Positions 34,712 to 43,203 of a stretch of 64,000 nt of DNA are shown in pieces. The stretch is taken from contig NZ_WKKE01000017.1 of NCBI RefSeq assembly GCF_009674775.1, positions 62,001 through 126,000 of the forward strand, in the 5' to 3' direction. The stretch comes from Flavobacterium sp. LC2016-23. Its GTDB lineage: Bacteria > Bacteroidota > Bacteroidia > Flavobacteriales > Flavobacteriaceae. Made by a program: the position numbers and the translations under genes. Each line of letters begins with the position of its first letter. Position 1 is the stretch's first letter. The notes under the pieces are model-generated. The model was not told the origin of the DNA and made no database searches. It saw only the letters and a list, made by a program, of their open reading frames with translations.

Positions 34712-36103
34712 ATGAGAAAAACGATTCTTTTAACTGTTTTAGTTTTAAACGGATTGACATCTTTTGCGCAATCAAACGATGAAAAAAACATTAAATTATT
34801 CTACAAAAAAGCCTTAACCGAGTCCAAATGTTATACCTGGCTTGAATATTTGTCGAATGATATCGGAAGCCGTTTATCGGGCTCTGCAACTGCTGAAGCT
34901 GCAGTTCAATACACCAAAACACAATTAGAAAGATTAGGACTTGATAAAGTATACCTTCAGGAAGTAATGGTGCCGCATTGGGTACGAGGCGAAAAAGAAA
35001 CAGCTTATATCCTGGATAATAAAACCAAAACGGTAGTTCCGATTTGTGCTTTGGGCGGATCTGTAGCGACGGCAAAAACAGGCCTGACAGCTGAAGTCAT
35101 CGAAGTACAGGGAATTAAGGAATTAGGAGAACTGGGAGCAGACAAAGTAAAAGGGAAAATTGTTTTTTTTAACAGACCAATGGATCCTGAAAATATCGAA
35201 ACCTTTAAATCATACGGAGCCTGTGTAGACCAAAGATTTGCAGGAGCAAAAGAAGCAGCAAAATTAGGAGCAGTAGGAACAATTGTTCGTTCTATGAATT
35301 TACGTTTAGACGATTTTCCTCATACAGGAGCGCAAAGCTACGGTGATTTGCCAAAAGAGCAATACATTCCAACAGCTGCCATTAGTACCAACGGAGCTGA
35401 ATTACTTAGCGCAACATTAAAAAATAATCCGGCTTTAAAATTCTATTTCAAACAATCCTGCGAAACGTTACCGGACGTTTTATCGTATAACGTAATTGGT
35501 GAGCTTACCGGAAAAGAGCACCCGGAAAACATTATGGTGGTCGGCGGACATTTGGATTCCTGGGACTTAGCAGACGGTTCACATGATGACGGGGCAGGAG
35601 TAGTACAAAGTATGGAAGTGATCCGAATTCTGAAGAACTTAAACTACAAACCTAAAAATACAATTCGTGTCGTGTTATTCATGAACGAAGAGAATGGTGG
35701 AAAAGGCGGAGCGAAATACGAAGAAGTTTCAAAGAAAAACAACGAGAACCATATTTTTGCTTTAGAAAGTGATTCAGGCGGATTTAGCCCAAGAGGATTT
35801 TCAATACAGGCAGATGATGCCAATGTTAAAAAAATACAAGGATACAAAGACTTTTTTGAACCTTATTTAGTGCACAGTTTCACCATTGGACACGCAGGAT
35901 CAGATATTGATCATCTAACGTCTAAAGCAATTGTAAAAGCAGGTTTAAAGCCGGATTCACAACGTTATTTTGATTATCACCACGCAGCAAATGATAAATT
36001 TGATGCGATCAACAAAAGAGAATTAGAACTTGGAGCAGCTACAATGACGACTCTGATGTACCTGATGGACCAAAACGGAATCGATGCGCCTAAGGCCAAT
36101 TAA
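34712..36103 (+). CDS. Secreted M28 family aminopeptidase-type peptidase
   Basis: This 463-residue protein has a signal peptide (ending SFAQ) and a PA-like insert (about 120-215) within the M28 zinc peptidase fold. The metal-binding pattern of M28 is seen: GGHLDSWDLADGSHDDGAG (His and Asp, then the bridging Asp), NEENGG with the catalytic Glu-Glu, LESDSGGF (Asp) and the final YHHAANDKFDAI with a His ligand. It should release N-terminal residues from peptides outside the inner membrane. The gene lies next to the glycan locus but nothing ties it to glucan use. Confidence 0.9.
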   Translation: MRKTILLTVLVLNGLTSFAQSNDEKNIKLFYKKALTESKCYTWLEYLSNDIGSRLSGSATAEAAVQYTKTQLERLGLDKVYLQEVMVPHWVRGEKETAYILDNKTKTVVPICALGGSVATAKTGLTAEVIEVQGIKELGELGADKVKGKIVFFNRPMDPENIETFKSYGACVDQRFAGAKEAAKLGAVGTIVRSMNLRLDDFPHTGAQSYGDLPKEQYIPTAAISTNGAELLSATLKNNPALKFYFKQSCETLPDVLSYNVIGELTGKEHPENIMVVGGHLDSWDLADGSHDDGAGVVQSMEVIRILKNLNYKPKNTIRVVLFMNEENGGKGGAKYEEVSKKNNENHIFALESDSGGFSPRGFSIQADDANVKKIQGYKDFFEPYLVHSFTIGHAGSDIDHLTSKAIVKAGLKPDSQRYFDYHHAANDKFDAINKRELELGAATMTTLMYLMDQNGIDAPKAN

Positions 36104-36121
36104 GATTTCAGAAATAAATAT

Positions 36122-36155
36122 AAAAGCTGCAAGTGACCTACTTGCAGCTTTTTTT
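36122..36155. terminator. Terminator of the M28 peptidase gene
   Basis: A perfect 13-bp stem (AAAAGCTGCAAGT / ACTTGCAGCTTTT) with loop GACCT ends in a T run and lies between convergent genes. Confidence 0.85.
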
Positions 36156-36175
36156 TTGGAAGTAATCGAAAGGGA

Positions 36176-36481
36176 TCAGATTTTCATGACAATACAGTAA
36201 TACAGGAAGGTGATCGGAATATTAGAAAGTAAAATCAGTATTTTAATTCCGATATCTTTTCGCAGTTCCGGTATTCGTATAAAAAGGTCGGTGAGGTGTA
36301 ATAACATGATCGTATTCAGCACAATGGCCGAAACCACAAACGGACTTGCAATCACCAGAACATTTGAATTTTCATTCGAAAGAATGTACAGGACAAACAG
36401 CAGTGTACTAATTATAAACGATCCGATCGTTAAGTCAATCGATTCTGTTTCATCAAAAGTTTTTTTGTCAATAGTTTTCAT
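36176..36481 (-). CDS. Small three-helix membrane protein
   Basis: This 101-residue protein has hydrophobic segments near 19-36, 42-64 and 79-98 joined by short charged loops (LSNENSN, RIPELRKD). No family is recognised. It lies 4 bases after the stop of the Coq4-like gene and should be co-transcribed with it, perhaps as a membrane partner. Confidence 0.6.
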   Translation of the reverse strand: MKTIDKKTFDETESIDLTIGSFIISTLLFVLYILSNENSNVLVIASPFVVSAIVLNTIMLLHLTDLFIRIPELRKDIGIKILILLSNIPITFLYYCIVMKI

Positions 36482-36485
36482 AAGT

Positions 36486-36938
36486 CTAAATATTAAAAGT
36501 TTTCTGAATCGTATGAATGGGTGTGAACAACATTTTTGAAAAGTCCAGATAATGAAACGGTAATGCCTTTTTGCCTCTTTTGTATTGTTGCATGAAATAA
36601 TTGATTTCTTTCAGATAAAAGGGCGTTCCGGAGGCAATTACCAGAAATAAATACAAGCTTTTTTTGCCGTTTCCTAACAGGTAATACTGCATTCCGATTT
36701 CTTCACGGACAGAAATCCCGGTATTGGTAAGGACGTGTATGATATCATGATCTTCCAGTTTGGGTTGCATATCAAAATGATTTTTAGAAAGAAAATTTCC
36801 TAATCCAAAACCTAAACTTCCTTCCGGGTAGTGTAATAAGGCTGTTTGGTCAATTTCCCACGGTTTATTTTTCTTGAAATACTTTTGGTAAGGCTGCTTG
36901 CTGTATTCGTATATTTTTTCAATAATCTGATCTTTCAT
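36486..36938 (-). CDS. Coq4-like protein
   Basis: This 150-residue cytoplasmic protein has the Coq4 zinc motif HDxxH-x11-E: EDHDIIHVLTNTGISVREE, with His-Asp-Ile-Ile-His and the Glu twelve positions on. It also has upstream helix and GSLGFGLGNFL elements of that family. In eukaryotes and proteobacteria Coq4 takes part in ubiquinone synthesis. Flavobacteria make menaquinone, so its role here is open. It is followed directly by a small membrane-protein gene. Confidence 0.72.
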   Translation of the reverse strand: MKDQIIEKIYEYSKQPYQKYFKKNKPWEIDQTALLHYPEGSLGFGLGNFLSKNHFDMQPKLEDHDIIHVLTNTGISVREEIGMQYYLLGNGKKSLYLFLVIASGTPFYLKEINYFMQQYKRGKKALPFHYLDFSKMLFTPIHTIQKTFNI

Positions 36939-37029
36939 AAGTTGATTAGTTTTTTAAAAGTTCTTTGAATTTCAAAGTAAATAAGTAAAAGAAAAAGCCA
37001 ATGAAGATTTCAATCAGCTTTTGTGATTT

Positions 37030-37704
37030 TTAATAGTTATCTGTGATCGTTGTTAGCAGTTTAGAATCGGCAAGATCAGAAGGGGCAACGACTTTTTCTT
37101 CTAGCGGAATATCATTGCCATAACGCTCTTTTAATATTTTTCCAACTCTGGGATCAGTTAGATTAAAATCTTTCAATTCTCTAAGTTTTGATAATTCGAT
37201 TCCTGCTGCGTTTTTATAAATCTTCCAAACCAATTCAGAACAGTAAATTCTTTTATCGGTCCATTCGAAATAGGCATCATATTCTTTACCATCAAATTGC
37301 TGGCTGTACTGTTTCATTTTTTGGAGCACTTCAGGTTTCAGCACACTGTCGTTTTTCAATCGTTTCACCACATATTTGCTGTTTTTTCCGTGTTTGATCC
37401 AATCTTCAAGTGGTGTAAGTTTTACAGGCTGAACGGCTTCAAAAACAAACCATTTTCCATTTATATCGTAAATAATTCCACAATGCGAAAACTTTGAATG
37501 AGTAGCTATACGAACTGCTTCACATTGTTTAGATTCCGAAGTTTGAAAAATTATATCACCATCTTTGTATTTGCCGGATTCTGTTTTTTCCGGTTTGTTT
37601 CCCGTAAATGGATTGTTGGGAAAAACCTTCAAACTAATAAACAGTGCTAATCCAAAACTGATTAGGAATGTGATTACCGGAAATAGATATTTTTTAGATT
37701 TCAT
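37030..37704 (-). CDS. YiiX-like (permuted NlpC/P60) cysteine hydrolase
   Basis: This 224-residue protein has one N-terminal membrane anchor or signal (about 6-26), so the domain lies outside the inner membrane. The catalytic pattern is that of permuted NlpC/P60 hydrolases of the YiiX/YebB group: GDIIFQTSESKQCEAV, HSKFSHCGII (His near 95) and DKRIYCSELVWKIY (nucleophile Cys). Such enzymes hydrolyse amide or ester bonds; peptidoglycan or lipid are both possible substrates. It is single and not clearly part of an operon. Confidence 0.8.
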   Translation of the reverse strand: MKSKKYLFPVITFLISFGLALFISLKVFPNNPFTGNKPEKTESGKYKDGDIIFQTSESKQCEAVRIATHSKFSHCGIIYDINGKWFVFEAVQPVKLTPLEDWIKHGKNSKYVVKRLKNDSVLKPEVLQKMKQYSQQFDGKEYDAYFEWTDKRIYCSELVWKIYKNAAGIELSKLRELKDFNLTDPRVGKILKERYGNDIPLEEKVVAPSDLADSKLLTTITDNY

Positions 37705-37747
37705 GAAGTGTAAATTAAAGTACTTTGAGTTACAAAGTAAATAATAA

Positions 37748-37784
37748 AAAAAATAGCTGCCAAATAAAAGGACAGCTATTTTTT
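37748..37784 (-). terminator. Terminator of the outer-membrane protein gene
   Basis: A 12-bp stem (AAAAAATAGCTG / CAGCTATTTTTT read on plus) with a T run on the minus strand lies just after the gene ending at 37806. Confidence 0.75.
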
Positions 37785-37805
37785 AAAATATAAAGTAAAG
37801 TGTTT

Positions 37806-38702
37806 TTAGATTCTGAAAATTCCTCCGAAAGCAATAATACGCTGGAAAAATAAGAAATGCTGGGAAGCCTTATCATCATTACTTTGTGTAGTTCTGATAT
37901 CCTGCATATCGATATAACCACCTTTTAGTTCACCTTGCAAGTAGAAATACTTGAAGAAAGTAAAGTTAATACCCGCTTTTGCAGATAAACCATAACCGGA
38001 AACATGAAAATCATCGTGACGTTCTTTTCCTAAAAGGGTAGTATTGGTTTTAGGATATAAAACTCCGGCACCTAAACCTTCCGTTAGATTAATCTGAAAT
38101 TTATCAGTATTTGGTAACCCGAACAATTTAGAAATATCATCATGTCTGGAAACCTCAGTATTCACATAATTCAGACCATCTGTATGTTCGTACATTAAAA
38201 AAGCAGGAGGATTTCCCTGAGTATCAGTACCACCTTCGTGAGCACCATTTAGAGACATATCTACAGGTCTGTTGTTATAATCTCCGTTATAATACGATCC
38301 AGCCTGATCAGCTGGTAAATTAATATAGCCCGTAACATTAGCAGTTTGATTCTGAGTCATTACATATTTCATGTGGTCCCAGCCAATTGAAACACTGTAA
38401 TGATCGCTAATGAAATATCCCATTCTAAAGTTCGTCTGAGGAATTGTCATATTCGCCGGATTCACATAATCAATATGCCATCCTTTTGGTTTATCATGCG
38501 CCTTCATATCTGCCACCGTAAAGTTGTAATCTTTACCTCTGAAGTTCACATCAGATTTGGTGTAGCTATCTCTGTTTCCTCCCCAGGAAACGAAGAATTT
38601 ACCTTTGTTGTGAGCGGTGTATCTTTCTACTGCGATCTCTTCCTGAGCAAAAGTGTTTAATGAAAAACACATCAGAAAGAAAAATAAAATTTTTGTTTTC
38701 AA
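37806..38702 (-). CDS. Outer-membrane beta-barrel-like protein
   Basis: This 298-residue exported protein (signal peptide ending TFAQ) is predicted to be a small barrel: many short aromatic-alternating strands (GKFFVSWGGNRDSY, YSVSIGWDHMKYVM, FKYFYLQGELKGGYIDM) and an ending in IIAFGGIFRI. The middle holds a long Asp/Asn-rich loop. No substrate can be named. It lies 17 bases downstream of kdsA, possibly on the same transcript, which would place it with envelope functions. Confidence 0.65.
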   Translation of the reverse strand: MKTKILFFFLMCFSLNTFAQEEIAVERYTAHNKGKFFVSWGGNRDSYTKSDVNFRGKDYNFTVADMKAHDKPKGWHIDYVNPANMTIPQTNFRMGYFISDHYSVSIGWDHMKYVMTQNQTANVTGYINLPADQAGSYYNGDYNNRPVDMSLNGAHEGGTDTQGNPPAFLMYEHTDGLNYVNTEVSRHDDISKLFGLPNTDKFQINLTEGLGAGVLYPKTNTTLLGKERHDDFHVSGYGLSAKAGINFTFFKYFYLQGELKGGYIDMQDIRTTQSNDDKASQHFLFFQRIIAFGGIFRI

Positions 38703-38719
38703 TGAAATAGTATTAAAAA

Positions 38720-39538
38720 TTAGAATGAATTAACTGTTTTTCTAATGGCAACCAATTTGGTCATTAAACCTTCAAAATAATCTAAATGTAACATGTTGGC
38801 ACCATCACTTTTTGCGTTAGCAGGATCAAAATGAGTTTCGATAAAAATACCGTCAACTCCAACTGCGATACCGGCTTTGGCAACAGTTTCAATCATATCA
38901 GGTCTTCCTCCCGTAACACCAGCCGTTTGATTTGGCTGCTGTAAAGAATGTGTAACATCCAGAACCGTAGTAGCATACTGCTGCATCGTCGGGATGCCTC
39001 TGTAATCAACGATCATATCCTGGTAGCCAAACATCGTTCCACGATCTGTAACTATAACATTCTCATTATTACAGTCTAATACCTTCTGAACGGCATGTTT
39101 CATGCTTTCCGGACTCATGAATTGTCCTTTTTTCAGGTTCACCACTTTTCCTGTATTGGCAGCCGCCACGACTAAATCTGTCTGACGCACCAGAAAAGCA
39201 GGGATTTGCAAAACATCAACATATTGTGCTGCCATTTCAGCATCTTCATTGGTATGAATATCTGTTACGGTAGGAATATGAAAAGTCTCTGAAACTTTTC
39301 TTAAAATTTTTAATGCTTTTTCATCACCAATTCCTGAAAAGCTATCAATTCGGGAACGGTTTGCTTTTTTAAAGGATCCTTTAAAAACATAAGGGATCTG
39401 AAGTTTGTCGGTAATACCAACTAATTTTTCAGCAATTCTAAGCGCCATTTCTTCTCCTTCAATGGCACAGGGCCCGGCTAGTAAAAAGAAATTTCCGCTG
39501 TCAGTATGCTTAATTTGTGGAATATGTTGTATGTTCAT
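38720..39538 (-). CDS. kdsA: 3-deoxy-8-phosphooctulonate (KDO-8-P) synthase
   Basis: This 272-residue enzyme condenses arabinose 5-phosphate and phosphoenolpyruvate to KDO-8-phosphate for lipopolysaccharide. Family signatures are LLAGPCAIEG near 18-27, FKGSFKKANRSRIDSF near 51-66, GTMFGYQDMIVDYRGIP and DVTHSLQQPNQ (near 196) with metal or substrate residues. The ATG at 39538 was chosen. An upstream TTG at 39562 overlaps a TACCTTTG -7 box (39560-39567), so the shorter form is likelier and matches family length. Confidence 0.95.
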   Translation of the reverse strand: MNIQHIPQIKHTDSGNFFLLAGPCAIEGEEMALRIAEKLVGITDKLQIPYVFKGSFKKANRSRIDSFSGIGDEKALKILRKVSETFHIPTVTDIHTNEDAEMAAQYVDVLQIPAFLVRQTDLVVAAANTGKVVNLKKGQFMSPESMKHAVQKVLDCNNENVIVTDRGTMFGYQDMIVDYRGIPTMQQYATTVLDVTHSLQQPNQTAGVTGGRPDMIETVAKAGIAVGVDGIFIETHFDPANAKSDGANMLHLDYFEGLMTKLVAIRKTVNSF

Positions 39539-39559
39539 AGTATGATTTTTTTGACTGTG

Positions 39560-39567
39560 CAAAGGTA
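39560..39567 (-). promoter_or_regulatory. -7 box TACCTTTG of kdsA
   Basis: An exact TAnnTTTG on the minus strand lies about 22 bases upstream of the chosen kdsA ATG. The -33 part is poor. Confidence 0.4.
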
Positions 39568-39732
39568 GTTATGATTTATGAATCGCAGATGAAGATTTAA
39601 GTTTTTTTTATGACCACTGATCGCTATCCGGAGTGTTGTTCATTGCGGTATTTTTCCCTGAAAAAACTGATTTTCTTAAAAAAACTGATTTCCATTTTTA
39701 TCAGGACATAATTTTAGTGGAATTATGAGAAT

Positions 39733-40170
39733 TTAAGTTAATTTCATGATTTGTTTTTTATAGTAAATTGAGAACAAAATTTGTCCCGTAAAAAATAAAA
39801 CATTCGTAAAAATTTTAATAAAAACAATAATTTTGATTTGTCTCATAAAGTTCTCATGATCGTTTGAACTAAAATTGAAAAGATCAAAAAGATCCAGTTT
39901 TGTAATTAAAACTCCCGGAAAGGTTAATAAAAAATAGATAACAAACTTTTTAAAATTTATCTCATTTATGACTTTTGAAAGTTTCCAATAATAAAAAGCT
40001 ACAATTAATAAAATAATGAATTTAATCAACGTTGCCACAGGGTAAATCCTGGTATGCCAACCGGGTACGACTGAAGATAAAAAATCAGAATTCAGATCTA
40101 AAATGGAATAAGGAAATAAAAGAACCAATAAAAAGATGCAAATTAAAAAAGTAGTTTTGGTTTTAATCAT
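39733..40170 (-). CDS. Small four-helix membrane protein
   Basis: This 145-residue protein has hydrophobic segments near 8-26, 43-65, 76-95 and 113-135 and no recognised motif. The basic ends suggest an inner-membrane protein. It begins 12 bases downstream of a lipoprotein gene on the same strand, so the two are probably co-transcribed. Function unknown. Confidence 0.6.
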   Translation of the reverse strand: MIKTKTTFLICIFLLVLLFPYSILDLNSDFLSSVVPGWHTRIYPVATLIKFIILLIVAFYYWKLSKVINEINFKKFVIYFLLTFPGVLITKLDLFDLFNFSSNDHENFMRQIKIIVFIKIFTNVLFFTGQILFSIYYKKQIMKLT

Positions 40171-40182
40171 GCTATTTAAGGA

Positions 40183-40635
40183 TTATTCTTTTTTCAAACG
40201 CAATCCCATCGGAACCATTAAAATTCCTTTTTCATAAACGTTCAGGTACAGTTTTATAGGTTTCTTTTGTCCGTCCCATTTCAGTTCATAAACATTCAGG
40301 AATCCGGCCCCCATATCGCTTCTTTTGGTAGGGAAAGGACAACAGGTTTCCAATCGGGTGTAGGTAATCTTTTCTCCGTTTGGTCCGGCCAGCGCATTTA
40401 AAAAACGGGTTTCGTTCAACGCTTCATCTTTGGTATTTCGGTAAAAAATATTCACAGGATAATCCGGATCATAACCGTATTTTTTATCATTGCTGAATAA
40501 CGTAATGACAAACGTATTGTCTTTTTTCAAAACTAAATCCGGAGCATTGTCATCTACATTTTTCAAAGTCGATTTGGTACTGATACAAGAAGTTACCGAA
40601 AGAAGCAAAACGATAAACAGAGCTGTTTTTTTCAT
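40183..40635 (-). CDS. Lipoprotein of unknown function
   Basis: This 150-residue lipoprotein starts at ATG 40635 (MKKTALFIVLLLSVTSC, Cys17). A longer in-frame start at 40659 lies over a TACATTTG -7 box and is less likely. The mature part is beta-rich with one CC pair (LETCCPFP). I do not recognise the family, and no function is offered. It is followed closely by the small membrane protein gene, with kdsA further down. Confidence 0.65.
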   Translation of the reverse strand: MKKTALFIVLLLSVTSCISTKSTLKNVDDNAPDLVLKKDNTFVITLFSNDKKYGYDPDYPVNIFYRNTKDEALNETRFLNALAGPNGEKITYTRLETCCPFPTKRSDMGAGFLNVYELKWDGQKKPIKLYLNVYEKGILMVPMGLRLKKE

Positions 40636-40656
40636 GTTAATGTGTGTTTTGTAGTA

Positions 40657-40664
40657 CAAATGTA
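40657..40664 (-). promoter_or_regulatory. -7 box TACATTTG of the lipoprotein gene
   Basis: An exact TAnnTTTG on the minus strand lies 21 bases upstream of the ATG at 40635. No -33 TTG is seen. Confidence 0.4.
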
Positions 40665-40733
40665 AGCTGTAAAAACGGTTTTTAAAATAATCTGCATTAA
40701 GAAAAGAGTGAACTAAAATCTGTAAATTAAATT

Positions 40734-41432
40734 TTAAATCTTCAGATTCGCGGCTTTCACATTCCCATTTGAATTCAATTTTAAAATACCAGTTACAATC
40801 AGATATTGTGCCACAAGATAGGTTAACATGATGAAAAAAGAACTTTTTTCAATTGGAATGTAAAATTTATTCACTGCCAAAATACTATCGGAGGCCACAA
40901 AGACGACCGCACCGCTAAAAACGTACTGATTTCCGGGTCTTTTCCAGGTTAAAAATCCATTGAATGCAAATAATAACATTAACGAAATTACGGTTGCATA
41001 AACAATTACAGGAATTTTCAGATCTCCTAAAGTTGGTAATAAAAGGGATAACATGCCGATTAAATAACCTGCAATTACAAGGCTCCCAATTAAAAAAGCA
41101 GCTTTGTTTTTTTTAGAACGGGTTTTGGTTTGTTTATTAAAAAGAACAGTATAAATAACATGGGAAATAAGAAAAGCAACCAATCCAAGAATAAAATAGA
41201 TCTCGTCTATATCTGCAAAAAGTAAAATGACATCACCGATCCAGGAAAATAGGAGGGCGCTTAGAACGATATTTTTGGCTGGAAATTTTTTATGAAGATA
41301 AACAGAAAATCCTAACAAAGGAATCAGGATTGGTTTTAAGAAAAGATCAAAGTTTTCATATCCTAAAAGTAAAAGCAACAGGTAAACAATACTGAAACCA
41401 ATATAGATTTTAAGAAATAAAGTAGTTTTCAT
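40734..41432 (-). CDS. Lysoplasmalogenase-like protein (YhhN/TMEM86 family)
   Basis: This 232-residue inner-membrane protein has about eight hydrophobic helices and the YhhN/TMEM86 pattern: KPILIPLLGFSVYL near 32, ALLFSWIGDVILLFAD (the Asp-bearing GDxxL motif near 65), an FLISHVIYTVLF helix, and late GAVVFVASDSILAVNKF with another conserved Ser-Asp. TMEM86 enzymes cleave the vinyl-ether bond of lysoplasmalogens. The gene lies 14 bases after an AGMO-like monooxygenase gene in the same direction, so both may act on ether lipids. Confidence 0.85.
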   Translation of the reverse strand: MKTTLFLKIYIGFSIVYLLLLLLGYENFDLFLKPILIPLLGFSVYLHKKFPAKNIVLSALLFSWIGDVILLFADIDEIYFILGLVAFLISHVIYTVLFNKQTKTRSKKNKAAFLIGSLVIAGYLIGMLSLLLPTLGDLKIPVIVYATVISLMLLFAFNGFLTWKRPGNQYVFSGAVVFVASDSILAVNKFYIPIEKSSFFIMLTYLVAQYLIVTGILKLNSNGNVKAANLKI

Positions 41433-41446
41433 AGCAGGCTGGGGGA

Positions 41447-42718
41447 TTATGAATGAATAAGTTGATTTTGGGCAGTTTTAAAATCGACAGAAACAAAATA
41501 TACCGAAACAAAAAAGGAGAAAGTCAAATAAGCCATAATAACATAATTGGCAAAAGGAAAAATAGTGTTCAGTCCAAACCAGTCGCCATAATAAGAAATT
41601 ATTCCAATCGCTGTTACAAAACGAAAACCTTCCCAGAAAGCAGCATACTTACTTTTGTCCATAAGCTCACTGTAACTGTAAATCGTCACCAGAATAAAAA
41701 AGCCGTAAAGAAAGATATTCGGCAAACCAATTTTGGCAATATTATCAAATAAATAAGTGACAAACAAAAGTGTCAGTAAGACCTGTGCAACCGACCAATA
41801 AATCAATTTTTGGGAATTTTGTGTTCCGTATTTTTCAAACTCAAAAACATTTTCGATTTTGTTTACAGGAAATAATTCTTCGAAATTTTCCGGACGCCAG
41901 CCTGTTGGTTTAAACCAGATGGTAAGTTTGTCTTTCCATTTTGGAGCACGCCAGGCGTCTTTAATCAGTAAAGTCAAATGTTGAAAGTTGATCCGGATGG
42001 GGTTCCAGGTATTGGCTGGTCTCGTTATTCCGAACACAGGGGGAACATTATCTAATTCTTCCTGGAAAGTACCAAAAAGCTTATCCCAGAAAATAAAGAT
42101 CTGCGAATGATTTTTGTCTAAATATTCGGGATTTATGGCATGATGTACCCGATGATGGGAGGGAGTTACCAAAATGTGTTCAATAAAACCCATTTTTTTG
42201 ATGTGCTTGGTATGATACCAAAATTGTAAAAATAAATGAAGCGGAAGGGTAATCGCAATGACGGTAGCAGGAACGCCCAGCAAAGCCGCAGGAATCAGTA
42301 AAAAAGTAAATAAATTGACTAAGCTTGCAATAGGCTGTCGCAGTGCACAGGCTAAATTAAATTCCTCGCTGCTGTGATGTATTGCATGTTTGTTCCAGAG
42401 GAAATTAATCTGATGCGCTAACCGGTGACTCCAGTAGCCATAAAAATCGATCACAAAAAAGGCAATGCAGTAAGAGAGGACGTTAGCTTCCAGATGATAA
42501 AGGGCAATTTTAGAAACGAGCCATTCATAGGAAATAAAAGTAAGGCTCAGTCCTAAAACATCTTTTACCGAATTGGTAATTCCTGAACTAATGCTCGATA
42601 CGCTGTCTATTAAAGGTGCGGTATCGTTCTTTTTGTAAATGCCATATATTTTTTCGATTATGATTAATACTAAAAAAACAGGTGTGGCAATAATTAATAT
42701 TTTTCCATATTCTTCCAT
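41447..42718 (-). CDS. AGMO-like membrane diiron monooxygenase (fatty acid hydroxylase superfamily)
   Basis: This 423-residue membrane protein has the eight-histidine diiron pattern: HRLAHQ, HAIHH followed by SSEEFNLACALRQ, and SHHRVHH, with a further H in FWYHTKH. The stretch from HHSSEEFNLA through NHSQIFIFWDKLFGTF strongly resembles, from memory, mammalian alkylglycerol monooxygenase (TMEM195), and the C-terminal helices and length (445 in human) also agree. AGMO oxidises ether-linked glycerolipids with tetrahydrobiopterin. The start is ATG 42718; the ORF extends upstream only to a TTG inside a terminator stem. It is followed by the lysoplasmalogenase gene. Confidence 0.85.
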   Translation of the reverse strand: MEEYGKILIIATPVFLVLIIIEKIYGIYKKNDTAPLIDSVSSISSGITNSVKDVLGLSLTFISYEWLVSKIALYHLEANVLSYCIAFFVIDFYGYWSHRLAHQINFLWNKHAIHHSSEEFNLACALRQPIASLVNLFTFLLIPAALLGVPATVIAITLPLHLFLQFWYHTKHIKKMGFIEHILVTPSHHRVHHAINPEYLDKNHSQIFIFWDKLFGTFQEELDNVPPVFGITRPANTWNPIRINFQHLTLLIKDAWRAPKWKDKLTIWFKPTGWRPENFEELFPVNKIENVFEFEKYGTQNSQKLIYWSVAQVLLTLLFVTYLFDNIAKIGLPNIFLYGFFILVTIYSYSELMDKSKYAAFWEGFRFVTAIGIISYYGDWFGLNTIFPFANYVIMAYLTFSFFVSVYFVSVDFKTAQNQLIHS

Positions 42719-42720
42719 AA

Positions 42721-42768
42721 AAAAAACATTCAATTTTAATCAAATATAGATAAAATTGAATGTTTTTT
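42721..42768 (-). terminator. clpS terminator overlapping the AGMO promoter
   Basis: A perfect 18-bp stem (42721-42738 with 42751-42768) follows the clpS stop, and its T run touches the AGMO-like start codon. The 12-nt loop contains TATATTTG (42741-42748 on plus), an exact -7 box for the next gene. Confidence 0.7.
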
Positions 42769-42782
42769 AAAATATTCTCAGT

Positions 42783-43058
42783 TTAAACAATTTCAGCGCT
42801 TAAACCAGCTTCCAGAAGTTGCGTGCACTGCGGTTTCAGTTTGTCCATTGGACCCGTCTTTACGGTGCATTTTCCGTTGTAATGTACGATTAGGGAACAC
42901 TGTTCTGCTTGTTCGGGCGTATGACTGCAAACGCGCATTAAAGTATCAATTACATGATCAAAAGTGTTTACATCGTCGTTGTAAACAATGATTTCGTTAT
43001 TGAAAGCCGTAGCTTCTTTTTCCCGGACTCTTTCTCTTACTTTTTCTTTAGTACTCAT
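42783..43058 (-). CDS. clpS: ATP-dependent Clp protease adaptor ClpS
   Basis: This 91-residue protein delivers N-degron substrates to ClpAP-type proteases. The ClpS core is visible: IIVYNDDVNTFDHVI near 23-37 (conserved N-D pair that binds the N-terminal residue), and LMRVCSHTPEQAEQCSLIVHYNGKCTVKTG in the remainder. Length is usual. It stands 145 bases from prmA and is ended by a strong hairpin. Confidence 0.95.
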   Translation of the reverse strand: MSTKEKVRERVREKEATAFNNEIIVYNDDVNTFDHVIDTLMRVCSHTPEQAEQCSLIVHYNGKCTVKTGPMDKLKPQCTQLLEAGLSAEIV

Positions 43059-43203
43059 TTTTTTTTAAGTTTTTGTACTGTTGTAATTACTATTTTTCTT
43101 TATCAAAAGATTTACCGATAAGCCACTTTTAAAAAGCTAAATCGGCTTTAATCTGTATGATCAGTTTAATCTGCAGGCAATTAAATTTTAGATAATTAGC
43201 TAT

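Noticed and set aside
42719..42733. Upstream TTG start for the AGMO-like protein
   Set aside because: It lies within the stem of the clpS terminator; ATG 42718 gives a normal N-terminus.
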